DNA of 64,000 nucleotides from Oscillospiraceae bacterium (GCA_009779845.1 WRBE01000004.1:1-64000); one strand, 5' to 3'; counted from the stretch's first letter, positions 25,343-34,914 are shown. Numbers and translations: made by a program. Notes: generated from the letters alone by a model not told the origin.

Positions 25343-26280
25343 AGCCAACCATCTTTATAGACGGCAGAGAGGGTACCACAGGACTGCAAATCGACACCCG
25401 CCTCCGAGGTCGAACGGATATGAAACTCATTACCATCCCGGAAACCCTTCGCAAAGACGAAGCGGCCCGGAAAGAGCGGTTAAATGCCGCCGACCTCGTA
25501 TTCCTCTGCTTGCCGGATGCGGCAGCACGGGAAGCGGTGGCACTGATTGAAAACCCTCATACACGGGTCATTGACGCATCTACTGCCCATCGGACGGCAC
25601 CAGGGTGGGTTTATGGGTTCCCCGAACTGACCCCCACCAGACGACAAGAGGTGCGTGATGCTATGCGGGTTTCTAACCCCGGCTGTCACGCCACCGGGTT
25701 TTTGGCCATCGTAGCCCCCTTGGTTGCGGCAGGGGTGTTGCCGAAAGACACCATCTTACCCTGCTACGCCCTCACCGGGTACTCCGGCGGGGGGAAAGCG
25801 ATGATTGCGGATTATCAGGTTCCTAGCCGACCGGATGCGTTACATGCCCCTCGGATTTACGGTCTGGGTCTCCATCACAAGCACTTGCCGGAGATGATGG
25901 CCCAGTCGGGGTTGACTCGGCGGCCCATTTTCACTCCCATTGTGGGTGATTATTACGCAGGACTTGCCGTCACGGTACTGCTCCACCGGGGACAACTCAC
26001 AAATGACCCCACATCGGAGGATTTGCGAGATATTCTAGCCGCCCATTATCAGGGACAGCAGTTTATCTCCGTGACACCCCCTGGCGAAGAAGAGGCCCAC
26101 GCCACACCAGACTTTATCGAGGCAAACGCCCATGTGGGGACAAATCATTTAGAACTTCTCACCTTCGGTGACGGGGACTACACCATGCTCACGGCACGAT
26201 TTGACAATCTGGGCAAAGGGGCCTCTGGCGCGGCGGTACAGAATATGGATATTATGTTGGGATTGGAGCATCTATCATGA
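25339..26280 (+). CDS. argC: N-acetyl-gamma-glutamyl-phosphate reductase, short type
   Basis: 313 residues from the ATG at 25339 (GGAGG eight bases before), overlapping the argH stop by four bases. It reduces N-acetylglutamyl phosphate to the semialdehyde with NADPH. The catalytic cysteine lies in SNPGCHATGF; HHKHLPEM is near the C-terminal half. The length fits the shorter AGPR type 2 group rather than the 345-residue type 1. It overlaps argJ by four bases. Confidence 0.96.
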   Translation: MKPTIFIDGREGTTGLQIDTRLRGRTDMKLITIPETLRKDEAARKERLNAADLVFLCLPDAAAREAVALIENPHTRVIDASTAHRTAPGWVYGFPELTPTRRQEVRDAMRVSNPGCHATGFLAIVAPLVAAGVLPKDTILPCYALTGYSGGGKAMIADYQVPSRPDALHAPRIYGLGLHHKHLPEMMAQSGLTRRPIFTPIVGDYYAGLAVTVLLHRGQLTNDPTSEDLRDILAAHYQGQQFISVTPPGEEEAHATPDFIEANAHVGTNHLELLTFGDGDYTMLTARFDNLGKGASGAAVQNMDIMLGLEHLS

Positions 26281-27497
26281 ATCAAATTTCCGGCGGCGTG
26301 TGCGCCGCCCAAGGATATAGTGCCGCAGGGACACACTGCGGCTTAAAAAAGGAAAAGCCGGACTTGGCCCTCATCTACTCCACCGTCCCGGCACAGGCGG
26401 CGGCGACCTATACGACAAACGTGGTCAAAGCGGCCCCCCTCCATGTTACAAAACGCCATCTGTCGGACGGCGGTTTACAAGCGGTAGTGGTCAACAGCGG
26501 AAACGCCAACGCCTGCGCCCCGGATGGGGAGGAAAATGCGCTGGCTATGTGTCATTACACCGCCAAAGCACTGGGGATTCCCACAGAGCAAGTGGCGGTG
26601 TCCTCCACCGGGGTTATCGGGGTGTCCATGACGCCTAAGATGGGGCTGGTACAAATGGGCATCACCACCCTTGCCGGACAACTAGCGGATACGGAGCAGG
26701 CGGCGGATTCTGCCGCCCGTGCTATTATGACCACGGATTTGACCAAAAAAGAAGTGGCCGTTGCACTCACCCTCGGTGGGAAACCTGTCCGTATCGGCGG
26801 CATGGCCAAGGGTAGCGGTATGATTCACCCCAATATGGGGACCATGCTGGGCTTTCTCACCACCGATGCCGCTATTTCCTCTCCATTGCTAGAAAAAGCC
26901 TTGCAACAAGCAGTAACCCGAACATTTAACCGCATCTCTGTAGACGGCGATACCTCGACCAACGACTTCTGCCTCATCATGGCGAACGGTTTGGCAGAGA
27001 ACCCAGCGATTACCACGGAAAACGCCGATTATGAGGTGTTTTTAGACACATTAACCATCCTTTGCACCCATCTGGCCCGCTTGATTGCCGCCGATGGCGA
27101 AGGGGCCACCCACCTGATTACCTGCACCGTCCAACACGCCCCGGACGAGGACATTGCCACCGCCGTTGCAAAAAGCGTGATTTCGTCCGCCTTGGTAAAA
27201 AGTGCCATCTTCGGGCAAGATGCCAACTGGGGCCGCATCCTCTGTGCCGCCGGGTATTCCGGAGCGGATTTTGATCCAGAGACGGTGACGATCTCTTTTG
27301 CCAGTGAGGTGGGGGAAATCGTGGTCTGTAAAAATGGGCAGGGGGTAGATTTTGACGAGGATCAAGCCTTTCAAATCCTCGCCCCCTTTGAAGTGGAAAT
27401 CCATATCGACATGGCACAAGGCACCGCCGCCTCTACTTGCTGGGGCTGTGACTTGACTTATGAATATGTAAAAATCAACGGAGAATACAGAACCTAG
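26277..27497 (+). CDS. argJ: Glutamate N-acetyltransferase / amino-acid acetyltransferase
   Basis: 406 residues. It recycles the acetyl group from N-acetylornithine to glutamate, and in many bacteria also makes N-acetylglutamate from acetyl-CoA. The precursor cleaves itself before Thr189 in KGSGMIHPNMGTMLGF; the usual residue before it is Ala, here Gly. No argA-like gene is present in the operon, which fits a bifunctional ArgJ, though that is inference. Confidence 0.97.
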   Translation: MNQISGGVCAAQGYSAAGTHCGLKKEKPDLALIYSTVPAQAAATYTTNVVKAAPLHVTKRHLSDGGLQAVVVNSGNANACAPDGEENALAMCHYTAKALGIPTEQVAVSSTGVIGVSMTPKMGLVQMGITTLAGQLADTEQAADSAARAIMTTDLTKKEVAVALTLGGKPVRIGGMAKGSGMIHPNMGTMLGFLTTDAAISSPLLEKALQQAVTRTFNRISVDGDTSTNDFCLIMANGLAENPAITTENADYEVFLDTLTILCTHLARLIAADGEGATHLITCTVQHAPDEDIATAVAKSVISSALVKSAIFGQDANWGRILCAAGYSGADFDPETVTISFASEVGEIVVCKNGQGVDFDEDQAFQILAPFEVEIHIDMAQGTAASTCWGCDLTYEYVKINGEYRT

Positions 27498-27511
27498 GGA
27501 GGGTACAACCA

Positions 27512-28381
27512 ATGGATAAACATCAACTGGAGCGGGCCATGATATTGGCAGAGGCCCTGCCTTATATCCAAAAATACAGCGGCCAGACCATCGTCATCAA
27601 ATACGGCGGCCATGCCATGAACTCGCCAGAGCTGTTCTCCTCCGTTATGGAGGACTTGGTGTTATTAAGCCTTGTGGGGATTCAAGTCGTCGTTGTCCAC
27701 GGTGGCGGGCCGGAGATTAGTGAGGCGTTAAATAAACTCGGCAAAGTGTCCGAGTTTATCGAGGGCCTCCGCTACACCGACCAAGAGACCATGGATATTG
27801 TGCAAATGGTGCTATGCGGAAAAATCAATAAAAATTTAGTGGACACGTTAGGCCGACTTGGGGGCCGGGCCATCGGCCTTTGCGGACTAGACGGTGGGAT
27901 GCTGAAAGCAAAACAATTCAAGCTGGATGACGGGCGTGACTTGGGGCTGGTGGGTGAGGTCACAGAAGTAGACCCCCGCCCTGTACTCGATGCCTTGGCC
28001 CACGGGTACATCCCGGTCATCTCCACCGTGGCCCAAGGGGTGGACGGCGACCACGCCTACAACGTCAACGCCGACACCGCCGCCAGTAAGATTGCCAGTG
28101 CCTTAGGGGCCAGAAAACTTATCTTGCTCACCGCCGTAGGGGGTCTGTTGGAAGACCCCAATGACGAAGATAGCCTCCTCTCCGAGGTAAACCTCAGCCA
28201 AGTGCCCAATTTGGTCAAAAAAGGCATCATTACCGGCGGGATGATTCCGAAAATGAACTGCTGTGTTGAGTCCGTCCGCCAAGGGGTCAACGATGCGCTG
28301 ATTTTAGATGGTCGCGTGCCCCATGCGATCTTGGTGGAGATGTTCACCGATGCCGGGGCGGGGACTATGATTTTGCCGTAA
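27512..28381 (+). CDS. argB: Acetylglutamate kinase
   Basis: 289 residues; GGGAGGG eight bases before the ATG. It phosphorylates N-acetylglutamate, usually the arginine-inhibited step. The amino-acid kinase fold is clear: TIVIKYGGHAM at the N-terminus, VVVHGGGPEIS, and YNVNADTAASKIASALGARKLILLT. The N-terminal extension (YIQKYSGQTIV) is the kind found in arginine-sensitive hexameric forms. Confidence 0.97.
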   Translation: MDKHQLERAMILAEALPYIQKYSGQTIVIKYGGHAMNSPELFSSVMEDLVLLSLVGIQVVVVHGGGPEISEALNKLGKVSEFIEGLRYTDQETMDIVQMVLCGKINKNLVDTLGRLGGRAIGLCGLDGGMLKAKQFKLDDGRDLGLVGEVTEVDPRPVLDALAHGYIPVISTVAQGVDGDHAYNVNADTAASKIASALGARKLILLTAVGGLLEDPNDEDSLLSEVNLSQVPNLVKKGIITGGMIPKMNCCVESVRQGVNDALILDGRVPHAILVEMFTDAGAGTMILP

Positions 28382-28394
28382 AGGAGAGACCGAC

Positions 28395-29576
28395 ATGACA
28401 AACAAAGACCTTATTCACCTCCATGACCAACACATCATGGGCACCTATGGGCGGTTTCCCATCGCCTTGTCCCATGGAAAGGGTGCCACACTCTATGACT
28501 TTGACGGCAAGGCGTATATCGACTTCGCCTCCGGCATCGGGGTCAACTCCCTCGGCTATGGTAATGAGGCTTGGGTACGGGCCGTTGCCGAGCAAGCCGC
28601 CCGGCTGGGGCATGTATCCAACCTCTACTACACCGAACCCGCCGCCCGGCTGGCGGAGGCACTTTGCCGCCGGACGGGGATGGATAAGGTGTTCTTTGCC
28701 AACTCCGGGGCGGAAAGTAACGAGGGGCTAATCAAACTGGCCCGGAAGTACAGCCACGACAAATACGGTCCGGAGCGCAGTCAGATTGTGACCCTACACC
28801 AATCCTTCCACGGCCGCACCATCTCCACCTTGGCCGCCACGGGGCAGGATGTGTTCCACAATCACTTTTTCCCTTTTACCGAGGGCTTTGTCCACGTCCC
28901 GGCAGGAGATATAGATGCCCTAAAGACCGCCGCCGGAACCGGCACTTGCGCTGTGCTCTTAGAACTCATCCAAGGCGAGGGCGGCGTGTTACCTTTAGAC
29001 AAAGTCTATGTGGCAGAGGTGGCGGCCTTTTGCAAGGCGCAAGATATCTTGTTGCTCATTGACGAGGTGCAAACCGGCATCGGTCGCACAGGCAGTCTGT
29101 TCGCTTTTCAGCAATATGGCATTACCCCGGACGGGGTGAGTTTTGCCAAGGGCATCGCCGGGGGTGTTCCCTTCGGCGGATTTTTGGCGGCGGAGACATG
29201 CAGTACCGTCCTCGGTCCCGGTACCCACGCCACCACCTTCGGCGGAAATCCCATCGGGGCCGCAGCGGCAGGAGTGGTGTTAGATACCCTGACAGACGAG
29301 ACGCTGCGAGAGATTACAGACAAAGGCCGATACATCCAAGAGCAAATATTGTCTATGCAAAACCCCTATGTGGCAGAAATTCGGGGTCTGGGCCTCATGA
29401 TCGGCATCATTCTCCAAGATATCAGCCACAAAGAGGTTGTCGGAAAATTAGGGGATGCCGGTGTCCTCGCCCTCACGGCGGGCAGTGAGACCTTACGACT
29501 GTTGCCGCCCTTGACCATCAGCTACGCAGAAATTGACACCGGGCTTGCCATCTTGCAGTCCGTGCTCACACCATAA
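28395..29576 (+). CDS. argD: Acetylornithine aminotransferase
   Basis: 393 residues; AAGGAG nine bases before the ATG, 14 bases after argB. It is a class III PLP aminotransferase converting N-acetylglutamate semialdehyde to N-acetylornithine. PLP is held by the lysine in GVSFAKGIAGGVPFG; LLIDEVQTGIGRTG gives the cofactor-binding Asp. It may also act on succinyl-diaminopimelate intermediates as other ArgD proteins do. Confidence 0.96.
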   Translation: MTNKDLIHLHDQHIMGTYGRFPIALSHGKGATLYDFDGKAYIDFASGIGVNSLGYGNEAWVRAVAEQAARLGHVSNLYYTEPAARLAEALCRRTGMDKVFFANSGAESNEGLIKLARKYSHDKYGPERSQIVTLHQSFHGRTISTLAATGQDVFHNHFFPFTEGFVHVPAGDIDALKTAAGTGTCAVLLELIQGEGGVLPLDKVYVAEVAAFCKAQDILLLIDEVQTGIGRTGSLFAFQQYGITPDGVSFAKGIAGGVPFGGFLAAETCSTVLGPGTHATTFGGNPIGAAAAGVVLDTLTDETLREITDKGRYIQEQILSMQNPYVAEIRGLGLMIGIILQDISHKEVVGKLGDAGVLALTAGSETLRLLPPLTISYAEIDTGLAILQSVLTP

Positions 29577-29595
29577 GACAGGAGGAACCTACATC

Positions 29596-30510
29596 ATGCA
29601 AAAGCATCTACTCAAACTACTCGACTATTCCAGAGAGGATATCGTGGAAATTCTCAATCTGGCTGACCAACTCAAATACGAGCAGAAAAACGGTATCCCC
29701 CATAGCTTCTCAAAAGGGAAAACCTTAGCGATGATTTTTGAAAAAAACTCTACTCGTACACGGGTTTCTTTTGAGACGGGTATTTTCCAACTGGGCGGTC
29801 ATGGGATTTTTCTGTCCTCTGATGCCAGCCAGATGGGGCGCGGCGAACCTATCGCCGACACCGCCCGCACCCTCGCCCGTTACTGTGACTGTATCATGAT
29901 CCGCACCTTCGCCCACGAAACGGCGGAAGAGCTTGCTCGGTGGTCTGATATCCCCGTTATCAACGGCCTTACCGACCGGTATCACCCCTGTCAGGTGCTG
30001 GCGGATTTGATGACCATTCGAGAGCATAAGACGTATCTGGAGGGTCTCAAGCTCTGCTATATCGGTGACGGGAACAATATGGCAAACTCGCTCATCGTCG
30101 GCGGCCTCAAGTGCGGGCTAGACGTGTCCGTTGCCTGTCCCGAGGGTTATGCGCCCCACCCGGAGGTTTTAGACTTTGCCGCCACGGTAACAGATGCCGC
30201 ATTTACCCTGACCACAGACCCAAAACTTGCCGCCGCAGACGCAGATGTCATCGTCACCGATGTCTGGGCCAGCATGGGACATGAAGAGGAAGCCAGAGAC
30301 CGCAACCGTGCCTTCCAAGGCTATCAACTCAACGATGAGCTGATGGCCCTCACTGCCCCCGGCTGTATGGTGCAACACTGTCTCCCCGCCAAGCGCAGGC
30401 AAGAGATTACAGCAGAAGTCTTCGAAGCTCACGCAGGGGAGATTTTTGACGAGGCGGAAAATCGTCTCCATGCCCAGAAAGCGGTGATGGTGCGCTTGAT
30501 GTCAGGGTAG
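29596..30510 (+). CDS. argF: Ornithine carbamoyltransferase
   Basis: 304 residues from the ATG at 29596 (GGAGG ten bases before); the open frame before it overlaps argD. It makes citrulline from ornithine and carbamoyl phosphate. The carbamoyl-phosphate motif STRTR, the HPCQ motif and the ornithine-binding HCLP are all present. Biosynthetic (argF) rather than catabolic use is inferred from the operon. Last gene before a long terminator. Confidence 0.97.
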   Translation: MQKHLLKLLDYSREDIVEILNLADQLKYEQKNGIPHSFSKGKTLAMIFEKNSTRTRVSFETGIFQLGGHGIFLSSDASQMGRGEPIADTARTLARYCDCIMIRTFAHETAEELARWSDIPVINGLTDRYHPCQVLADLMTIREHKTYLEGLKLCYIGDGNNMANSLIVGGLKCGLDVSVACPEGYAPHPEVLDFAATVTDAAFTLTTDPKLAAADADVIVTDVWASMGHEEEARDRNRAFQGYQLNDELMALTAPGCMVQHCLPAKRRQEITAEVFEAHAGEIFDEAENRLHAQKAVMVRLMSG

Positions 30511-30528
30511 GGGATACGCCAGTTGAAG

Positions 30529-30592
30529 CGAATACAAGGGGGCAGTTCTATTGTGCGATAGCCCGCACGATAGAACCGCCCCCTTGTATTCG
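30529..30592. terminator. 29-bp hairpin between argF and the SLOG-fold gene
   Basis: Arms 30529-30557 and 30564-30592 pair with one G-U wobble and a single A/C mismatch around a 6-base loop. It is the longest stem in the window, serving converging transcripts. There is no U tract. Confidence 0.75.
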
Positions 30593-30603
30593 TGTGTTCG
30601 TTT

Positions 30604-31092
30604 TCACACAGTCGCCAAATTGATAATCCGCACACCTACACTCTGTGCGTAACTTACTGTATATGCTGTCCCGCTGGCGTTTTGATCTAAGTAACATACA
30701 CACCAACCGCTGCTCTCTGCCAGTTGGCGGTTTCGTTTATATACACAGCCACTGTAAAACCGCTCGGTGGTATACATCACCCGATCCGCTTGGCGGAGAA
30801 CTTGTTCAAAGTCACGCTTGTCGTGCCCCTGCCAGCTAAAATCATGGCTTTTGCAGGGCATAACCACCGCCAGACGAAGCGCAGGGTTCTGCCGCTTAAA
30901 CTTCAGCACCGTCATGGCCGCCAGCATGTCATACCCTCGTCCGCCGCCTACGGCGAAATAGAGCACCCCTTGGGCAATGAGGGCCTCTACCGCTTTTTCC
31001 AGTTTCATCTGCACCGCAGGGGCCGTCTCCGGAAGAATATCCTGATGCCCACAGAAAAAACAGGTCTTGTCTCTTAACTCTCTCTCATCCAT
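30604..31092 (-). CDS. SLOG-family (DUF1273 / YspA-like) protein
   Basis: 162 residues. A Rossmann-like core with FFCGHQDI at the N-terminus, FAVGGGRGYDMLAA (nucleotide-binding G-rich loop) and RVMYTTERFYSGCVYKRNRQLAE is typical of the SLOG superfamily, proposed to bind nucleotides or nucleotide-derived signals. It starts four bases after the stop of the IMP dehydrogenase-like gene and has no ribosome site of its own, so it is probably translated by coupling. The pairing with a purine-nucleotide enzyme is suggestive but its function is unknown. Confidence 0.8.
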   Translation of the reverse strand: MDERELRDKTCFFCGHQDILPETAPAVQMKLEKAVEALIAQGVLYFAVGGGRGYDMLAAMTVLKFKRQNPALRLAVVMPCKSHDFSWQGHDKRDFEQVLRQADRVMYTTERFYSGCVYKRNRQLAESSGWCVCYLDQNASGTAYTVSYAQSVGVRIINLATV

Positions 31093-31096
31093 GGCA

Positions 31097-32602
31097 CTAA
31101 TTTTGCGATGTGGTCTGGTCTTTTAAAACCACATCATGGGCACCGCCCTCTACAATGCTGACAGAGGACACTAAGGTCAATCTGGCTTTGTCTTGTAGTT
31201 CGGCAATAGTCAGTGCGCCGCAGTTACACATGGTAGAGCGCACCTTGGCTAAGGTGAGCGCCACATTATCTCCCAGCGTCCCTGCATAGGGCACGTAGGA
31301 ATCCACACCCTCTTCAAACGAGAGTTTATTGTCCCCACCGGAGTCGTACCGTTGCCAGTTCCGGGCCCGGTTTGAGCCTTCACCCCAGTATTCTTTCATA
31401 TAACTGCCGCCCACCATGACACGACGGCCAGGGCTTTCGTCAAACCGCGCAAAATATCGGCCCAGCATACAGAAATCTGCCCCCATGGCAAGGGCTAAGG
31501 TCACATGGTGGTCATGGACGATGCCGCCGTCAGAGCAGATTGGTACATAGACACCGGTCTCTTTGAAATATTGGTCTCTGGCTCTTGCCACCTCAATGAC
31601 TGCCGTGGCTTGTCCTCGACCGATACCCTTGGCTTCTCTGGTGATACAGATGGCACCGCCGCCGATGCCGACTTTCACGAAGTCCGCCCTGGCCTCGGCT
31701 AAGAACCGGAACCCCTCCCGGTCTACCACGTTCCCGGCGCCGACTTTCACGCTGTCGCCATAGCGTTCCCGGATAAATTCCAAGGTCATCTTCTGCCACT
31801 CGGTGTAGCCCTCAGACGAGTCGATGCAGAGTATATCCGCCCCCGCTTCCACCAAGGCAGGTACACGGGTTTCATAGTCGATGGTGTTGATGCCAGCCCC
31901 CACCACGTAGCGTTTTTGTTTGTCTAACAACTCTTGTGGGTTTGCCTTATGGCTGTCATAGTCTTTGCGGAACACAAAAGCCACTAACCGCTGGTTTTGG
32001 TCGATAACCGGCAAGGCGTTTAGCTTATGCTCCCACAGCATATCGTTGGCCTCTTTGAGGGTGATGCCCTCTTGGGCGTGGATAATATCGGCAAAGGGTG
32101 TCATAAACTCCGATACCGGGGTTTTGGGGTCCATACGGCTGGGGCGGTAGTCCCGGCTGGTGACAAGACCCAGAAACTGGCCCGATGCCGTCCCATCATG
32201 GGTGACCGCCACGGTGGAATAGCCCCGCTCTTGTTTTAAGGCCAACACGTCCGCCATAGTGTTCTCTGGGCGCACGTTGGAGTCTGAACGTACAAAACCC
32301 GCCTTGTGGCTTTTCACCTTTTGCACCATCTCTGCCTGATCTTCGATGGATTGGGAACCATAGAGGAAGGCGATCCCCCCCTCTTTTGCCAGTGCGATGG
32401 CCATCCGGTCGTCAGACACGGACTGCATTACGGCGGACACCAGAGGAATGTGCATGGAAAGCGCAGGTTCTTCCCCCGCCCGATAGCGGGTCACAGCGGT
32501 CTTCAATGTCACGTTATCCGGCACACATTCGGCAGAAGAATAGCCCGGCACCAACAGGTATTCACTAAAGGTATGAGATGCGGAATCGTAAAAATAAGCC
32601 AT
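31097..32602 (-). CDS. guaB: IMP dehydrogenase
   Basis: 501 residues; AAAGGA seven bases before the ATG. It oxidises IMP to XMP, committing to GTP synthesis. The TIM barrel is interrupted at about 100-220 by a CBS pair (two repeats ending in LVTSRDY and AFVFRKDY). The active-site cysteine is Cys319 in [20 protein letters not shown]. This loop differs from the usual bacterial GPGSICTTR and resembles trypanosomatid-type IMPDH (GGGSICITREQKGIGRGQ from memory). A guanosine-nucleotide role remains the best assignment. It heads a two-gene unit with the SLOG protein. Confidence 0.88.
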   Translation of the reverse strand: MAYFYDSASHTFSEYLLVPGYSSAECVPDNVTLKTAVTRYRAGEEPALSMHIPLVSAVMQSVSDDRMAIALAKEGGIAFLYGSQSIEDQAEMVQKVKSHKAGFVRSDSNVRPENTMADVLALKQERGYSTVAVTHDGTASGQFLGLVTSRDYRPSRMDPKTPVSEFMTPFADIIHAQEGITLKEANDMLWEHKLNALPVIDQNQRLVAFVFRKDYDSHKANPQELLDKQKRYVVGAGINTIDYETRVPALVEAGADILCIDSSEGYTEWQKMTLEFIRERYGDSVKVGAGNVVDREGFRFLAEARADFVKVGIGGGAICITREAKGIGRGQATAVIEVARARDQYFKETGVYVPICSDGGIVHDHHVTLALAMGADFCMLGRYFARFDESPGRRVMVGGSYMKEYWGEGSNRARNWQRYDSGGDNKLSFEEGVDSYVPYAGTLGDNVALTLAKVRSTMCNCGALTIAELQDKARLTLVSSVSIVEGGAHDVVLKDQTTSQN

Positions 32603-32643
32603 GGGTGTTCCTTTCTGGATGGAGTAGTTTTATATTATTTCTT

Positions 32644-32672
32644 AGTATACCATATCTACAAATGAAGCGCAA
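32644..32672 (-). promoter_or_regulatory. Promoter of the IMP dehydrogenase gene
   Basis: Minus strand TTGCGC (32667-32672), 17-base spacer, TATACT (32644-32649) with an upstream TG (extended -10). Confidence 0.75.
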
Positions 32673-32778
32673 CCTGCTCTTTTGGGGGGTTCATAGCGGT
32701 TTAAATGCAATTATGCATAAGCCGGGAAGCACTCGCAGCTGACAAAAGATCGCCCTTGATCTTCCCCTTCCCGGTTGC

Positions 32779-32807
32779 TCGACATCCTGCTCCATCTATG
32801 GTATGAT
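32779..32807 (+). promoter_or_regulatory. Promoter of the M16 peptidase gene
   Basis: TCGACA (32779-32784), 17-base spacer, TATGAT (32802-32807) with an upstream TG. The leader of about 105 bases contains the truncated repeat. Confidence 0.6.
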
Positions 32808-32832
32808 TCATACCTATAGCGATTCACAACAC

Positions 32833-32894
32833 CATCCGGCGGCACGCCAAACAATAAGGTCAAGAGCCGGGACACCTAGGGCAAAGCCCTCTAC
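32833..32894 (+). repeat. Truncated multi-hairpin repeat (3' end only)
   Basis: CATCCGGCGGCACGCCAAAC, AAGGTCAAGAGCC and a small AGGGC AAA GCCCT hairpin (32878-32890) match the 3' part of copies B and C; the upstream hairpins are missing. Confidence 0.5.
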
Positions 32895-32921
32895 AAGAAT
32901 TTTACTTAGGAGCAATTAACC

Positions 32922-34172
32922 ATGGTCAAAAAAATCACCCTACCCAACGGGGCGCGCCTCGTCTGTGAGCATATCCCCCATGTTCGTTCCGTGTCCTTCG
33001 GGCTTTGGTTGGGGGTGGGTTCCCGGTATGAGTCGGCCTTAGAAAATGGTGCGTCCCACATGATTGAACACCTGTTGTTCAAGGGCACCAAAACCCGCTC
33101 TGCCGCACAAATTGCAGAAGAGATGGACCAACTGGGCGGCCAGATGAACGCCTTTACCACTAAAGAGTGTACCTGTTTCTACGGTCGGGTGCTGGACACA
33201 AATCTGCGCCAGGCTGTGGATTTGCTGGCGGACATGTTGCTCTGTTCTAGGTTTGACGACAAAGATATCACTGCCGAACGCAGTGTCATCGGGGAAGAGA
33301 TTGACATGTACTTCGATGCCCCTGACGATCTGGTCTCCGACCAACTGGTAGAGGCGGTCTTTGCAGACAGCGGACTGGGACGACCAATTTTGGGTACGAA
33401 AGAGACTTTGGCGGGTCTCGACCGAGGGCGGTTACAAGCGTTCCAAGCCGCCCACTATACGCCGGAGCGGTTGGTGATTGCCCTGTCGGGACATTTCCAA
33501 GACGCTGACCTTGCCTATATCCAAGAAATCTTTGCCCACATGTCACCCGGTGCTCCTACCACGCCGGAGCCTGGGGTGTATCAACCTGCATGTACCATCA
33601 CAGAAAAGCCCATTGAGCAAAACCATCTGTGCCTCATGTTCCCCGGCCTCTCTATGCACAGCGAGGCACGGTATGCAGGGCAGATTTTCTCCAGCATTCT
33701 CGGCGGCGGGATATCGTCTCGGCTGTTCCAGACCGTGCGGGAAGAACACGGCCTTTGCTATAGCGTGTACACCTTCGGCATGAGCTTCCGGGAACAGGGG
33801 CTATTGGGCCTCTATACCGCATTAGGGGCCGAGACCGAGGGACAGGCGTTGGGGCTTATTATGGAAATTTTACAAGATATCCACCAAAATGGTGTGACCC
33901 CCGGCGAGCTAGAGCGGGCACGAGAGCAGGCGAAATCGAATATCCTCATGAGCTTAGAATCCACCTCTGCCCGGATGAACAGCCTCGGTAAAAATGAGCT
34001 GTTACGAGGATATGTCCCCACCCCGGAGGAGATTATTTGCAGCTATGACACCGTCACGGCGGCGGATGTGCTGGCCGTGGCACGGCAGGTGATCGACTTT
34101 GAGCGGCTTTCGTTCTCCGCCGTTGGACAGGTTGCCGATGAGGGGCAGTATCGAAGGTGGTTGGAGAGGTAG
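32922..34172 (+). CDS. M16-family zinc peptidase (pitrilysin / processing-peptidase type)
   Basis: 416 residues; TAGGAG nine bases before the ATG. The inverted zinc motif HxxEH is HMIEH near residue 46-50, with the third ligand Glu in the downstream helix. Single-copy M16 proteins of this size in Firmicutes are often annotated as PqqL/YmxG-like; YmxG genes usually sit near dapG or polynucleotide phosphorylase, which is not the case here. Substrate unknown; cytoplasmic, with no signal peptide. Confidence 0.92.
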   Translation: MVKKITLPNGARLVCEHIPHVRSVSFGLWLGVGSRYESALENGASHMIEHLLFKGTKTRSAAQIAEEMDQLGGQMNAFTTKECTCFYGRVLDTNLRQAVDLLADMLLCSRFDDKDITAERSVIGEEIDMYFDAPDDLVSDQLVEAVFADSGLGRPILGTKETLAGLDRGRLQAFQAAHYTPERLVIALSGHFQDADLAYIQEIFAHMSPGAPTTPEPGVYQPACTITEKPIEQNHLCLMFPGLSMHSEARYAGQIFSSILGGGISSRLFQTVREEHGLCYSVYTFGMSFREQGLLGLYTALGAETEGQALGLIMEILQDIHQNGVTPGELERAREQAKSNILMSLESTSARMNSLGKNELLRGYVPTPEEIICSYDTVTAADVLAVARQVIDFERLSFSAVGQVADEGQYRRWLER

Positions 34173-34177
34173 AATCT

Positions 34178-34214
34178 AAAAAAGACTACAGGGCTTGGGA
34201 TTACCCTGTAGTCT
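34178..34214. terminator. Bidirectional terminator between the M16 and CPBP genes
   Basis: Stem AGACTACAGGG/CCCTGTAGTCT (34183-34193, 34204-34214). The A run at 34178-34183 gives a good U tract to the minus-strand transcript ending at 34252. Confidence 0.85.
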
Positions 34215-34251
34215 GAGGTCTGGTTATTCTCCGTTCAATTCTCCCTATTAT

Positions 34252-34914
34252 CTACCCGAATAAACCCACTTGGAGATTCCAAATCATGTGAAGTGCTATC
34301 GGTACGAATATATGTTTGGTTTTGATAAACGAATATGCAAACAACACACTGAGTATCGGAACAACGATAATCCCTCGTAAAAAATCCGAAAATCCGAGCC
34401 CTTGATAAATCCAAATCGGGAAATGGATCAGCGTGAACAAAACAGCATCCAGCGCAATGGCGTACTGTATTTTCATCTTTTTCAGAAATGCGTTGAGCAG
34501 AAATCCACGGAAAACAACCTCTTCCGTAATGCCTACAAAAACCACAGCACCAATCAGCCATGTTGGGTCAAAATCGGGGTTCATCGCAAACCCATCGAAA
34601 ATGCCCGCTCTTATTAGCGGGGCAAAAATCACAAGCAAGATGAACGCATCTTTGAACCATGTTGGTTTGCTTGTAAACATTTCTTTTAAGCTAATCGACA
34701 TATCGTCACGATAATGTTTTATCAGTAAAATGGCAGGCAACGTCCACACCAACAGTTTAATGACTTCTCCTATCACTCCAGAAACAATCGGATTTAATGT
34801 TAATGGGCTTAACAACACAGGCTGGATTACTAACTCCTTTACGCTCCATGCAGCGAAAAAGAGTACAAGATATATGCCGATTTTTAGGGGCGTAAGCTTT
34901 TGTTTTTTAACCAT
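34252..34914 (-). CDS. CPBP-family intramembrane metalloprotease
   Basis: 220 residues with about six membrane segments. Motif 1 EEVVFRGFLLN holds the two catalytic glutamates and the Arg; motif 3 TLIHFPIW has the metal-binding His. This is the CAAX-protease/bacteriocin-processing (Abi) family. It overlaps the AraC regulator gene by eight bases, so it is in one transcript with it. Both genes are AT-richer than the neighbours, hinting at joint transfer. Confidence 0.9.
   Translation of the reverse strand: MVKKQKLTPLKIGIYLVLFFAAWSVKELVIQPVLLSPLTLNPIVSGVIGEVIKLLVWTLPAILLIKHYRDDMSISLKEMFTSKPTWFKDAFILLVIFAPLIRAGIFDGFAMNPDFDPTWLIGAVVFVGITEEVVFRGFLLNAFLKKMKIQYAIALDAVLFTLIHFPIWIYQGLGFSDFLRGIIVVPILSVLFAYSFIKTKHIFVPIALHMIWNLQVGLFG

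Larger units (their letters stand above)
32603..32921. other. Divergent control region with hairpins and a partial repeat
   Basis: It holds the minus-strand promoter of the IMPDH gene, the plus-strand promoter of the M16 peptidase, a nested inverted repeat (CCGGGAAG 32722-32729 with CTTCCCGG 32767-32774, AAGATC/GATCTT inside), and the tail of a multi-hairpin repeat at 32833-32894. Confidence 0.6.

Noticed and set aside
23954..27500. Long antisense ORFs in the arginine and uvrA genes
   Set aside because: High-GC codon-position shadows without ribosome sites or recognisable domains.
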